NCBI GenBank assembly: GCA_039807785.1
Contig: JBDHRX010000063.1
Location: 1-18,057 of the forward strand
Source of the DNA: Zeimonas sp039807785
GTDB taxonomy: Bacteria > Pseudomonadota > Gammaproteobacteria > Burkholderiales > Burkholderiaceae_E
Direction of reading: 5' to 3'
Length of the DNA stretch: 18,057 nt
Shown: positions 6,827 through 15,362 of the stretch, one piece after another
How positions within the stretch are numbered: position 1 is the stretch's first letter
Layout of the letters: each line of letters opens with the position of its first letter
Program-made: the position numbers and the translations under genes
Notes under the pieces: generated by a model
Told to the model about the DNA's origin: nothing
What the model saw: the letters and a program-made list of their open reading frames with translations, nothing else
Databases searched by the model: none

Positions 6827-7186
6827 TCAGCGCGGCTTGCGACGCAGGGTGAGCAGGCTCTGCGAGTCGTTGGCCCAGATCGCGATCGCATGGGCCCGGG
6901 CCGATTCCGGCAGGTCGGCCTGCACGGCGGGGGCCGTCTTCGGCATCTTCGTCCGGTCGGTCCAGATCCAGGCGTTGCACTGCGTGCGCATCAGGCAGGC
7001 GGCCGTCCCGGCCTGGCGCAGCGCCTCGGGAGCGAGCCCGGCGGGGCAGGCCAGCAGCACGACGGTGCTGCTGCGGTCGGCGACCTCGCAGGTGGTCGTT
7101 CCGGCGGGCACCGTGTCGGCGGCCGCGGCGGGAGCGGCGAATGCGCAGAGGGCCAGGAGGGCGAAGAGCGGGGCGTGGTGTTTCAT
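6827..7186 (-). CDS. Small exported four-cysteine protein of unknown function
   Basis: A 119-residue protein I do not recognise. It begins with a textbook signal peptide (MKHHAPLFALLALCAFAAPAAAA, cleavage near 23). The mature part of ~95 residues holds four cysteines, in TTTCEVADR, LLACPAGL, AACLMRTQ and the adjoining QCNAWIW. It ends with AIAIWANDSQSLLTLRRKPR. The even cysteine number and export suggest one or two disulfides. An upstream in-frame ATG (7232-7234 on the plus strand) would add 16 residues that encode a SSDAL repeat. That ATG has the better Shine-Dalgarno sequence (GGAGG, eight bases away), while ATG 7186 has only a weak AGG but gives a normal signal peptide; the choice is open. 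The gene is divergent from a DsbC/DsbG-like gene, a plausible folding partner. Confidence 0.7.
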   Translation of the reverse strand: MKHHAPLFALLALCAFAAPAAAADTVPAGTTTCEVADRSSTVVLLACPAGLAPEALRQAGTAACLMRTQCNAWIWTDRTKMPKTAPAVQADLPESARAHAIAIWANDSQSLLTLRRKPR

Positions 7187-7200
7187 GATCGACCTGTCCA

Positions 7201-7230
7201 GGGCATCGGAAGAGAGGGCATCGGAAGAGA
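7201..7230. repeat. Perfect 15-base tandem duplication
   Basis: GGGCATCGGAAGAGA occurs twice head to tail (7201-7215, 7216-7230), followed by the first bases of a third copy (GCATC, 7231-7235). It lies in the leader of the minus-strand four-cysteine gene. If the upstream ATG is used, the 15-base unit adds five codons per copy and encodes SSDAL twice. Confidence 0.9.
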
Positions 7231-7275
7231 GCATCCGGGAAGCCTCCGGGGACGGTGCCGGGAAGGCAGCCGCAT

Positions 7276-7287
7276 GATGCTAGCATC
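7276..7287. promoter_or_regulatory. Perfect 12-base palindrome upstream of the DsbC/DsbG-like gene
   Basis: GATGCTAGCATC is its own reverse complement and ends seven bases before the ATG at 7294. It contains TGCTAGCAT, an extended -10-like sequence. If that were a real -10 box the mRNA would be nearly leaderless. It could equally be an operator or chance; no -35 box is visible. Confidence 0.3.
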
Positions 7288-7293
7288 GCCGGG

Positions 7294-8109
7294 ATGAAAT
7301 CGATGTTCCGGGGCCGGCTGCGAGCGGGGCGTACCGGCCCGGCGATGGTCGTGGCGGCCGCCTGGCTGTCCGCGACGGCGGCGCCCCCTTCCGGCGCAGC
7401 GCCCGGCTGGGCGCACGACGTGGCCGCGGCGCGGGCGACCTTCGAGGGCGCCACCGGCCGGCCGCTGCGCCCGGGGTTCCGCATCGAACCCACGGTCTTC
7501 CCGCACTACTACGCATTGCGCTCCGAGGCGCACGGGCGCACAGGCACCTATTTCCGCGACGACATGCAGTGGACGGCCAACGTACGCTCGGCGGGCTGGT
7601 CGAGGACCGGGCCCGCGGAAGCCGACGCGCTCGCGCGCTGGCAGCGCGAGCAGGCGGCCGCGCTGCCGCTCGAGCGGCTGATCCGGGTGCAACGGCGCAC
7701 GCCGTTCGTCGCGGTGGTCTGGTCCGCGCCCGACTGCCCGTACTGCCGCAGGCTCGAGGCGTGGCTGGAAGCGGAGGGGGTCTCGGTCTACGTGGTGCCG
7801 GTCGGCCTCGGCGACGACGGTTTCCGCCAGGCCGCCCGGGCCTGGTGCGCGACCGATCCCGCCGCGGCGTGGCGCGCGGCGCTGCGCGTCGCCGGCAGCC
7901 GGCCGGATGGCGAGGTGCCGGAGCGCAAGGGCTGCGTCTATCCGCGCGACACGATGGTCGACATCGGCTTCTTCGTCGGCCAGGGGCGCCTGGCGACGCC
8001 GATCGTCGTGTTCGCGGACGGCACCAGGATCACCGGCTGGGACGACCATCAGGGGCCGGCGCGGCTGCGCGCGATGCTCGACCGGAAGCTGTTCTTTCCG
8101 GTGCGTTGA
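7294..8109 (+). CDS. DsbC/DsbG-like periplasmic thiol:disulfide isomerase
   Basis: A 271-residue protein with an N-terminal export signal (basic residues 2-13, hydrophobic 17-30). Residues ~41-130 resemble the DsbC dimerisation domain, with strands around TVFPHYYALRS and GTYFRDDMQWTANVR. The thioredoxin-fold part carries the active site CPYC (148-151), the same tetrapeptide as E. coli DsbG, and the cis-proline loop ATPIVVFADG (T235-P236). A second cysteine pair, C185 and C214, may be a structural disulfide as in DsbC. The expected role is repair of wrong disulfides or protection of cysteines in exported proteins. ATG 7294 was chosen because it yields the signal peptide; there is no strong Shine-Dalgarno sequence, and GTG 7255 would add 13 residues. 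The divergent neighbour is a four-cysteine exported protein. Confidence 0.85.
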   Translation: MKSMFRGRLRAGRTGPAMVVAAAWLSATAAPPSGAAPGWAHDVAAARATFEGATGRPLRPGFRIEPTVFPHYYALRSEAHGRTGTYFRDDMQWTANVRSAGWSRTGPAEADALARWQREQAAALPLERLIRVQRRTPFVAVVWSAPDCPYCRRLEAWLEAEGVSVYVVPVGLGDDGFRQAARAWCATDPAAAWRAALRVAGSRPDGEVPERKGCVYPRDTMVDIGFFVGQGRLATPIVVFADGTRITGWDDHQGPARLRAMLDRKLFFPVR

Positions 8110-8130
8110 GCCGCGCCGCGGCCCGTCTCC

Positions 8131-8165
8131 AAAAGCAAACAGGGCAGGCCGGAGCCTGCCCTGTT
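8131..8165 (-). terminator. Intrinsic terminator of the second PEP-CTERM gene
   Basis: AACAGGGCAGGC (8138-8149) pairs perfectly with GCCTGCCCTGTT (8154-8165) around a four-base loop. Read on the minus strand the 12-bp stem is followed by TTTGCTTTT, a good U-tract, so it terminates the minus-strand PEP-CTERM gene. It also lies 28 bases after the convergent DsbC/DsbG-like gene and may halt that transcript, but with a poor T-tract on the plus strand. Confidence 0.88.
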
Positions 8166-8205
8166 CCCGCCCCGCCGAGAGGGGGGGCGGTTCCGGATCG
8201 CCGGA

Positions 8206-8958
8206 TCAGGCCTTGCGGCGGGCGACGCCCAGCCCCAGCGCACCGATCCCGAGCAGGGCCAGGGCGCCCGGCACCGGGACGTTGCCGGGGGGCGGAGCCA
8301 CGGCGCCGAAGCCATCCAGGTACACGTAGCCGGCGTGGCCGCCGTACGGGCAGTCCGAGGCCAGCAGCGTCAGCGTGAAGTCGTGGCCGACCGCGCCGAG
8401 CGCGACCAGGTCGATCTCCTCGGTCACCCAGCCGCTGGAGTACCACCAGCCGTACTGCGTCCAGGTCACGCCCGAGGCGCCGGAACCGATCGAGCCGGCC
8501 GAGCTGTAGGCCCGGCTCACCAGCGTCTGGCCGGTCGTGTTGTCGACCAGCGTCAGCGAGAAGTAGTCCGAGTCGGTCAGGCCGTGCGAGTCCTCGAGGA
8601 CCGCGTTCCAGGCGAAGAAGATCTTGTCGTCGGTGTAATTGGTGACCGACTGGGTCAGCGTCGACACCGAATAGTTGTTGTTCGAGTCGTTGACGCGGAC
8701 CGAATAGCTGCCGTTGTAGACGGTGTTGGCGCCAGTGATCGGATCGACGCCGCCGCTCATGATCGTGTTGTTCGGCGTTCCGCCGGCGTACGCCGACGGA
8801 TTGACCGGTGCTCCGCCGCCGTACCAGTAGCCGCCGCCGCCGGTCCAGCCGTTCAGGTTACCGTCCTCGAACCCGCCGTTGACGAACGACGCGCCCCAGG
8901 CCTGGCTGGCGAGGGCCATCGCCGCTACCGCGGCTGCCATGTGTCTGGTCTTGACCAT
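8206..8958 (-). CDS. PEP-CTERM-type sorting protein, Gly/Asn/Tyr-rich
   Basis: A 250-residue exported protein. The signal peptide ends at AWG-AS near residue 22. The mature part opens with SFVNGGFEDGNLNGWTGGGG, a start common in PEP-CTERM proteins with a galactose-binding-like beta-sandwich. It continues with Gly-, Asn-, Ser- and Tyr-rich strands and one cysteine (in LLASDCPYGG). The C-terminus, VPVPGALALLGIGALGLGVARRKA-like, has the motif + hydrophobic span + basic layout, but VPVPG replaces the usual VPEP. Such variants are common in Burkholderiales, so exosortase processing is likely but less certain than for the VWA protein. A ribosome binding site (AAGGGAAG) precedes the ATG. A sigma-54 promoter and a strong terminator bracket it as a single-gene unit. 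A surface or biofilm matrix role is inferred. Confidence 0.87.
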   Translation of the reverse strand: MVKTRHMAAAVAAMALASQAWGASFVNGGFEDGNLNGWTGGGGYWYGGGAPVNPSAYAGGTPNNTIMSGGVDPITGANTVYNGSYSVRVNDSNNNYSVSTLTQSVTNYTDDKIFFAWNAVLEDSHGLTDSDYFSLTLVDNTTGQTLVSRAYSSAGSIGSGASGVTWTQYGWWYSSGWVTEEIDLVALGAVGHDFTLTLLASDCPYGGHAGYVYLDGFGAVAPPPGNVPVPGALALLGIGALGLGVARRKA

Positions 8959-9015
8959 TTTGCTTCCCTTCCCTTGAGTGTGAGTGTGAGCACATCGAGG
9001 CTCGACCAGGTATAA

Positions 9016-9030
9016 GCATCAAGCGTGCCA
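9016..9030 (-). promoter_or_regulatory. Sigma-54 (-24/-12) promoter of the second PEP-CTERM gene
   Basis: On the minus strand TGGCACGCTTGATGC, followed by T, matches the RpoN consensus except for A in place of the first T of TTGC. The GG and GC doublets are exactly ten bases apart. The predicted start is near 9004, giving a leader of about 46 bases before the ATG at 8958. The first seven bases are identical to those of the promoter at 5814. Confidence 0.82.
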
Positions 9031-9171
9031 GTCTTCATTTTCGCCTCTATGTCGTTGTTTTAAAAGGAACCGGGCCGCGAGATCCGGGCTCGTCGGATCG
9101 ATTGTGTAAGAAATGGCGACTGCCAAATCCGTCACGTTCCCCGTGGCCGGCGCGTAAACCGGGCCGGATGC

Positions 9172-9177
9172 TAGAAT
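9172..9177 (+). promoter_or_regulatory. Candidate -10 element for carAB
   Basis: TAGAAT matches five of six bases of TATAAT and is preceded by TGC, giving an extended -10 look (TGCTAGAAT). The same hexamer precedes ftsH at 16115. No clear -35 box is seen. It would give a leader of ~135 bases before GTG 9318. Confidence 0.4.
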
Positions 9178-9266
9178 TCGAAAGTTTCGCTGTTGCTCAC
9201 CGGTTAGCGCCTGCCTGCCCCGCCACACTTCCGCCGATTCGTACCGCCGCGCCCCCGTCGCGGTGC

Positions 9267-9286
9267 GCGGGCCCGATCGGGCCCGC
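9267..9286. repeat. Perfect 20-base GC-rich palindrome in the carA leader
   Basis: The 20 bases centred on GATC (9275-9278) are fully self-complementary, with arms built from GCGGGCCC and GGGCCCGC. The palindrome lies 31 bases before the GTG start of carA. It has no T-tract, so it is not an intrinsic terminator. It could form a leader hairpin or bind a dimeric regulator, or be chance in GC-rich DNA. Confidence 0.6.
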
Positions 9287-9317
9287 CCGGTCCGGACGCT
9301 CGGCGCGGGGTGCTCCG

Positions 9318-10547
9318 GTGACTTCCCCCCAGGAGTTGCCGTTGCCGCCCGAATCGCATCCCGATCCCGCCCGCTCCGCCGGCGCGGGCCTTCTCCCCGA
9401 ATGTGCTCCGGCCGTGCTGGCGCTCGCCGACGGCACCGTGTTCCGCGGCCGCTCGTTCGGCGCGCCGGTCCAGGCGACGGGCGAGGTCGTCTTCAACACG
9501 GCCATGACCGGCTACCAGGAGATCCTGACCGATCCCAGCTACTGCCGCCAGCTCGTCACGCTGACCTATCCGCACATCGGCAACTACGGCGTCAATCCCG
9601 AGGACGTCGAATCCGGCCGGGTCCAGGCGGCGGGGCTGGTGGTGAAGGACCTGCCGCGCCGGCTGTCGAACTGGCGCGCGACCGGATCGCTCGGCGACTA
9701 CCTGCGGCGCGAGGGCATTCCGGCGATCGCCGGCATCGATACCCGTCGTCTCACCCGGCGGCTGCGCGACGGCGGCGCCCAGGCCGGATGCCTGGTCGCG
9801 GCGGCCCGGCCCGGCGACGCGATCGACGAGCGTGCGGCGATCGAGGCCGCGCGCGCCTTCCCGGGCCTGGCCGGCATGGACCTCGCCAAGGTCGTCTCGA
9901 CGCCCGCCCCGTATCACTGGACCGAAGGCTCGTGGCAGCTCGGCGCCGGCTTCGTGTCGCCGCCGACGCGGCGCTACCGGGTGGTCGTCTACGACTACGG
10001 CGTCAAGCGCAACATCCTGCGGCTGCTGGCCGACCGCGGCTGCGAGCTGTTCGTGCTGCCGGCGCAGGCCGGCGCCGCCGAGGCGCTCGCCCGGCGTCCC
10101 GACGGCATTTTCCTGTCGAACGGGCCCGGCGACCCCGAACCCTGCGACTACGCGATCGCGGCGGTGCGCGAGCTGGTCGACCGGGGGCTGCCCACCTTCG
10201 GCATCTGCCTCGGCCACCAGATCCTGGGGCTCGCGTCGGGCGCCCGGACGATGAAGATGAAGTTCGGCCACCACGGCGCCAACCACCCGGTGCGCAACCT
10301 CGCGACCGGCCAGGTGCACATCACCAGCCAGAACCACGGTTTCGCGGTCGATGCCGCCTCGCTGCCGCCGAACCTGCGGGTGACCCACGTGTCGCTGTTC
10401 GACGGCTCGATCCAGGGGCTCGAGCGCACCGACCGGCCGGCGTTCTGCTTCCAGGGGCACCCCGAGGCCAGCCCCGGGCCCCAGGACATCCATTACCTGT
10501 TCGACCGCTTCATCGCGTCGATGGCCGCGGCGCAACCCGCTCACTGA
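9318..10547 (+). CDS. carA: Carbamoyl phosphate synthase small subunit (glutaminase)
   Basis: A 409-residue CarA. The N-terminal domain starts at AVLALADGTVFRG and includes VVFNTAMTGYQEILTDPSY and LTYPHIGNYGVN. The class I glutamine amidotransferase domain has its nucleophile C297 in GICLGHQ and the H381/E383 pair in GHPEAS. It releases ammonia from glutamine and passes it to CarB for carbamoyl phosphate, feeding pyrimidine and arginine synthesis. The start is uncertain. GTG 9318 has GGGG at 9307-9310; TTG 9342 has a better-spaced AGGAG (9331-9335); GTG 9414 or ATG 9168 are also in frame. The relatives' N-terminus aligns only from about residue 32. carB follows after ten bases, so the two are one operon. 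Confidence 0.96.
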   Translation: MTSPQELPLPPESHPDPARSAGAGLLPECAPAVLALADGTVFRGRSFGAPVQATGEVVFNTAMTGYQEILTDPSYCRQLVTLTYPHIGNYGVNPEDVESGRVQAAGLVVKDLPRRLSNWRATGSLGDYLRREGIPAIAGIDTRRLTRRLRDGGAQAGCLVAAARPGDAIDERAAIEAARAFPGLAGMDLAKVVSTPAPYHWTEGSWQLGAGFVSPPTRRYRVVVYDYGVKRNILRLLADRGCELFVLPAQAGAAEALARRPDGIFLSNGPGDPEPCDYAIAAVRELVDRGLPTFGICLGHQILGLASGARTMKMKFGHHGANHPVRNLATGQVHITSQNHGFAVDAASLPPNLRVTHVSLFDGSIQGLERTDRPAFCFQGHPEASPGPQDIHYLFDRFIASMAAAQPAH

Positions 10548-10557
10548 CCGCAGCATC

Positions 10558-13776
<3,219 letters not shown>

Positions 13777-13783
13777 CGCCCGG

Positions 13784-13810
13784 GGCGCGCGTCCCCGCGC
13801 GCCGCGTTTT
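13784..13810 (+). terminator. carAB terminator
   Basis: GGCGCGCG (13784-13791) pairs with CGCGCGCC (13796-13803) around a four-base loop, then GCG and TTTT (13807-13810). It starts eight bases after the carB stop codon. The stem is strong but the T-tract is short. Confidence 0.6.
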
Positions 13811-13814
13811 GCGC

Positions 13815-13820
13815 TAGAGT
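13815..13820 (+). promoter_or_regulatory. Candidate -10 element of the greA leader
   Basis: TAGAGT within GCGCTAGAGTG resembles the TAGAAT boxes before carA and ftsH. It lies just after the carB terminator and upstream of the hairpin at 13835. No convincing -35 is visible; the region is GC-rich. Confidence 0.4.
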
Positions 13821-13834
13821 GATGCCGATCCAGA

Positions 13835-13875
13835 CGGACCGCCCGGCCTTGCCGCCCGGCGGTCCGAGTCTTTTT
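13835..13875 (+). terminator. Intrinsic terminator/attenuator upstream of greA
   Basis: CGGACCGCC (13835-13843) pairs with GGCGGTCCG (13858-13866). Inside, CGGC (13844-13847) pairs with GCCG (13851-13854), leaving a CCC bulge. The stem is followed by AGTC and TTTTT (13871-13875). This is a good terminator, placed after the candidate promoter and 47 bases before greA, so it would attenuate greA or end a short leader RNA. It may also back up the carAB terminator. Confidence 0.75.
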
Positions 13876-13922
13876 GGAGCGATCCGCGCGCCGTGGCGCG
13901 CGCCGAGAACCTGGGGTACCCG

Positions 13923-14399
13923 ATGGCAACCATTCCGCTCACCCGGCGCGGCGCAGAACTGCTGAAGGAAGAGCTGCAGCGCCTGAAATCGGTCGAACGG
14001 CCGGCCGTGATCACCGCGATCGCGGAGGCGCGAGCGCAGGGCGACCTGTCCGAGAACGCCGAGTACGACGCGGCGCGCGAGCGCCAGGGCTTCGTCGAGG
14101 GGCGCATCGCCGAACTCGAGGGCAAGCTCGCCAATGCGCAGGTCATCGACCCGAAGCTGCTCGATGCCGACGGCCGGATCGTGTTCGGCGCGACGGTCGA
14201 GCTCGAGGACCTCGAATCGGGCGAGAAGGTCCGCTACCAGATCGTCGGCGACGACGAGGCCGACATCAAGGCCGGCAAGATCTCGGTGTCGAGCCCGATC
14301 GCGCGGGCGCTGATCGGGCGCTCGGCCGGAGACACCGCCCAGGTGCGCGCGCCGGGCGGCGTGCGCGAGTACGACGTCCTGGACGTGCGCTACGAATAG
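13923..14399 (+). CDS. greA: Transcription elongation factor GreA
   Basis: A 158-residue GreA, the standard length. The N-terminal coiled coil (about 1-75) carries GDLSENAEYDAARERQGFVEGRI, with the acidic tip residues D41 and E44 at the same numbers as in E. coli. These enter the RNA polymerase channel and stimulate cleavage of backtracked RNA. The C-terminal FKBP-like domain (about 80-158) includes YQIVGDDEADIKAGKISVSSPIARALIG. ATG 13923 was chosen because it gives the canonical MATIPLTRRGAELL start, with GGGG at 13912-13915; GTG 13893 would add ten residues. The leader contains an attenuator-like terminator. The gene converges on yhbY with only three bases between stop codons. Confidence 0.97.
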   Translation: MATIPLTRRGAELLKEELQRLKSVERPAVITAIAEARAQGDLSENAEYDAARERQGFVEGRIAELEGKLANAQVIDPKLLDADGRIVFGATVELEDLESGEKVRYQIVGDDEADIKAGKISVSSPIARALIGRSAGDTAQVRAPGGVREYDVLDVRYE

Positions 14400-14402
14400 C
14401 GC

Positions 14403-15230
14403 TCAGCGCTTGCGGGTGCGCGGCCCCGCCGCCTGGCGCCCGGGTGCCCGGGCCGCCGCCGCGCGCGCGCCTGCCGGCTTCGCACCTTTCCCTCCGCCCT
14501 GCCTCGCAGCCGTGCCTCGCGCGCCAGCGGCCATGCGGCCCTTCGCCCCCACCTTCGCCGCGCTCGCCGGTCCGCTGCGGGGCGCGGGCTTCGTCGCGCT
14601 TCCGGGCCGGCTTCGAGGCGCGGTCTTCGCGGCGCTTCCCGGCTGGCTTCCAGGTGCGGCCTTCGCGGCGCTTCCAGGCTGGCTTCGAGGCGCGGTCTTG
14701 GCGCTTCCGGACGCGCCCCGGGGGCCGGCCTTCGCCGCGTTCCCCGGCCGGCTCCGGAGCCCGGTCTTGGCCGCGCTTCCCGACCCGCTCCGGGGTGCGG
14801 CTCCGGCGGCTGCCGAGCGGGGTTTCCCCGAGGGCCGCGACGCCGGCGTCTTGCGCCGACGGGTGGCGCCGGTGGCCGCGAGCTTCTTCGGCAGGTACGG
14901 GCCCCGGGTCCGGGTCCGGCCCGCGCTGTCCTCGATCGGCTTGGGGCGGTACACGACCAGCAATTTGCCGATCGACTGCACCGCCGCGCAGCCGAGCGCC
15001 GAACAGATCTCGGTCAGGATGGCCTGGCGCTGGGCCCGGTCGTCGCCCAGCACGCGGATCTTGATCAGCTCGTGGGCGCCGAGCGCGCGGTCGGCCTCGG
15101 CGAGCACCGCCCGGCTGAGCCCGGCATCGCCGATCATCACCACCGGATCGAGATGGTGGGCGCGCGCGCGCAGGGCCTTGCGGTCGGCGGTCGTCAGCGC
15201 GATCGGCAGCGGGAACGGGGTCGTGTGCAT
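14403..15230 (-). CDS. yhbY: YhbY family RNA-binding protein with long basic repeat tail
   Basis: A 275-residue protein. Residues 10-100 are a CRS1-YhbY domain: ALTTADRKALRARAHHLDPV, VMIGDAGLSRAVLAEADRAL, HELIKIRVL, then AAVQSIGKLLVVYRPKP. E. coli YhbY (about 97 residues) binds the pre-50S ribosomal subunit, and the gene is commonly near rlmE and ftsH. Unlike that short form, residues ~101-275 are a disordered, strongly basic tail rich in Ala, Lys, Arg, Pro, Gly and Ser, with about seven 12-residue repeats (150-232). A tail of this kind should increase RNA affinity. ATG 15230 gives the expected N-terminus but has no Shine-Dalgarno sequence; an in-frame TTG (plus-strand 15312-15314) would add 28 residues including a Ser-Asp repeat. 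The opposite strand is also open but lacks any recognisable domain. Confidence 0.9.
   Translation of the reverse strand: MHTTPFPLPIALTTADRKALRARAHHLDPVVMIGDAGLSRAVLAEADRALGAHELIKIRVLGDDRAQRQAILTEICSALGCAAVQSIGKLLVVYRPKPIEDSAGRTRTRGPYLPKKLAATGATRRRKTPASRPSGKPRSAAAGAAPRSGSGSAAKTGLRSRPGNAAKAGPRGASGSAKTAPRSQPGSAAKAAPGSQPGSAAKTAPRSRPGSATKPAPRSGPASAAKVGAKGRMAAGARGTAARQGGGKGAKPAGARAAAARAPGRQAAGPRTRKR
14535..14783 (-). repeat. Degenerate 36-base tandem repeats encoding the YhbY tail
   Basis: Seven units of twelve codons (one of eleven) encode residues 150-232 of the YhbY protein. The consensus is PGSAAKTAPRSR; clear copies are PGSAAKAAPGSQ (185-196), PGSAAKTAPRSR (197-208) and PGSATKPAPRSG (209-220). 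On the plus strand the units read as repeated CTTCGCGGCGCTTCC-like blocks. The composition resembles histone H1-like tails. Confidence 0.85.
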
Positions 15231-15257
15231 GGTATCGGGGATCGGGTCGGGAACGGG

Positions 15258-15287
15258 ATCGGAATCGGAATCGGAATCGGAATCGGG
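15258..15287. repeat. Hexanucleotide tandem repeat in the yhbY-rlmE divergent gap
   Basis: ATCGGA is repeated four times (15258-15281), followed by ATCGGG (15282-15287). Degenerate relatives (GGATCG, GGTCGG) extend it left to about 15237. It sits between the divergent yhbY and rlmE starts, 27 bases upstream of the yhbY ATG. No obvious -10 or -35 boxes were found in the 132-base gap. Confidence 0.92.
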
Positions 15288-15362
15288 AGATCCGCCGGGT
15301 CGCGGATGTTGCAAGTGTGGGCTGCGGACCCATCTGTGCGCAAGCGGAGGCGGGGCGACGAC

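Larger units (their letters stand above)
8959..9317. other. 359-base divergent gap between the PEP-CTERM gene and carA
   Basis: No gene is seen here. The left side holds the minus-strand sigma-54 promoter (9016-9030) and an AT-rich patch (about 9031-9067), the usual place for activator or IHF sites, though no clean IHF consensus was found. The right side holds the candidate carA -10 box (9172-9177) and a 20-base palindrome (9267-9286). The carA frame stays open upstream to about 9102, so part of this gap could be coding if carA starts early. Confidence 0.6.

Noticed and set aside
5805..7493. A 562-codon minus-strand open frame across the VWA gene and its neighbours
   Set aside because: It overlaps three well-supported genes and two hairpins, and its translation is Arg/Ala/Gly-rich without a recognisable motif.
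14398..14410. Hairpin AGCGC-TCA-GCGCT spanning the greA and yhbY stop codons
   Set aside because: Only five base pairs, with no T-tract on either side; not called as a bidirectional terminator.
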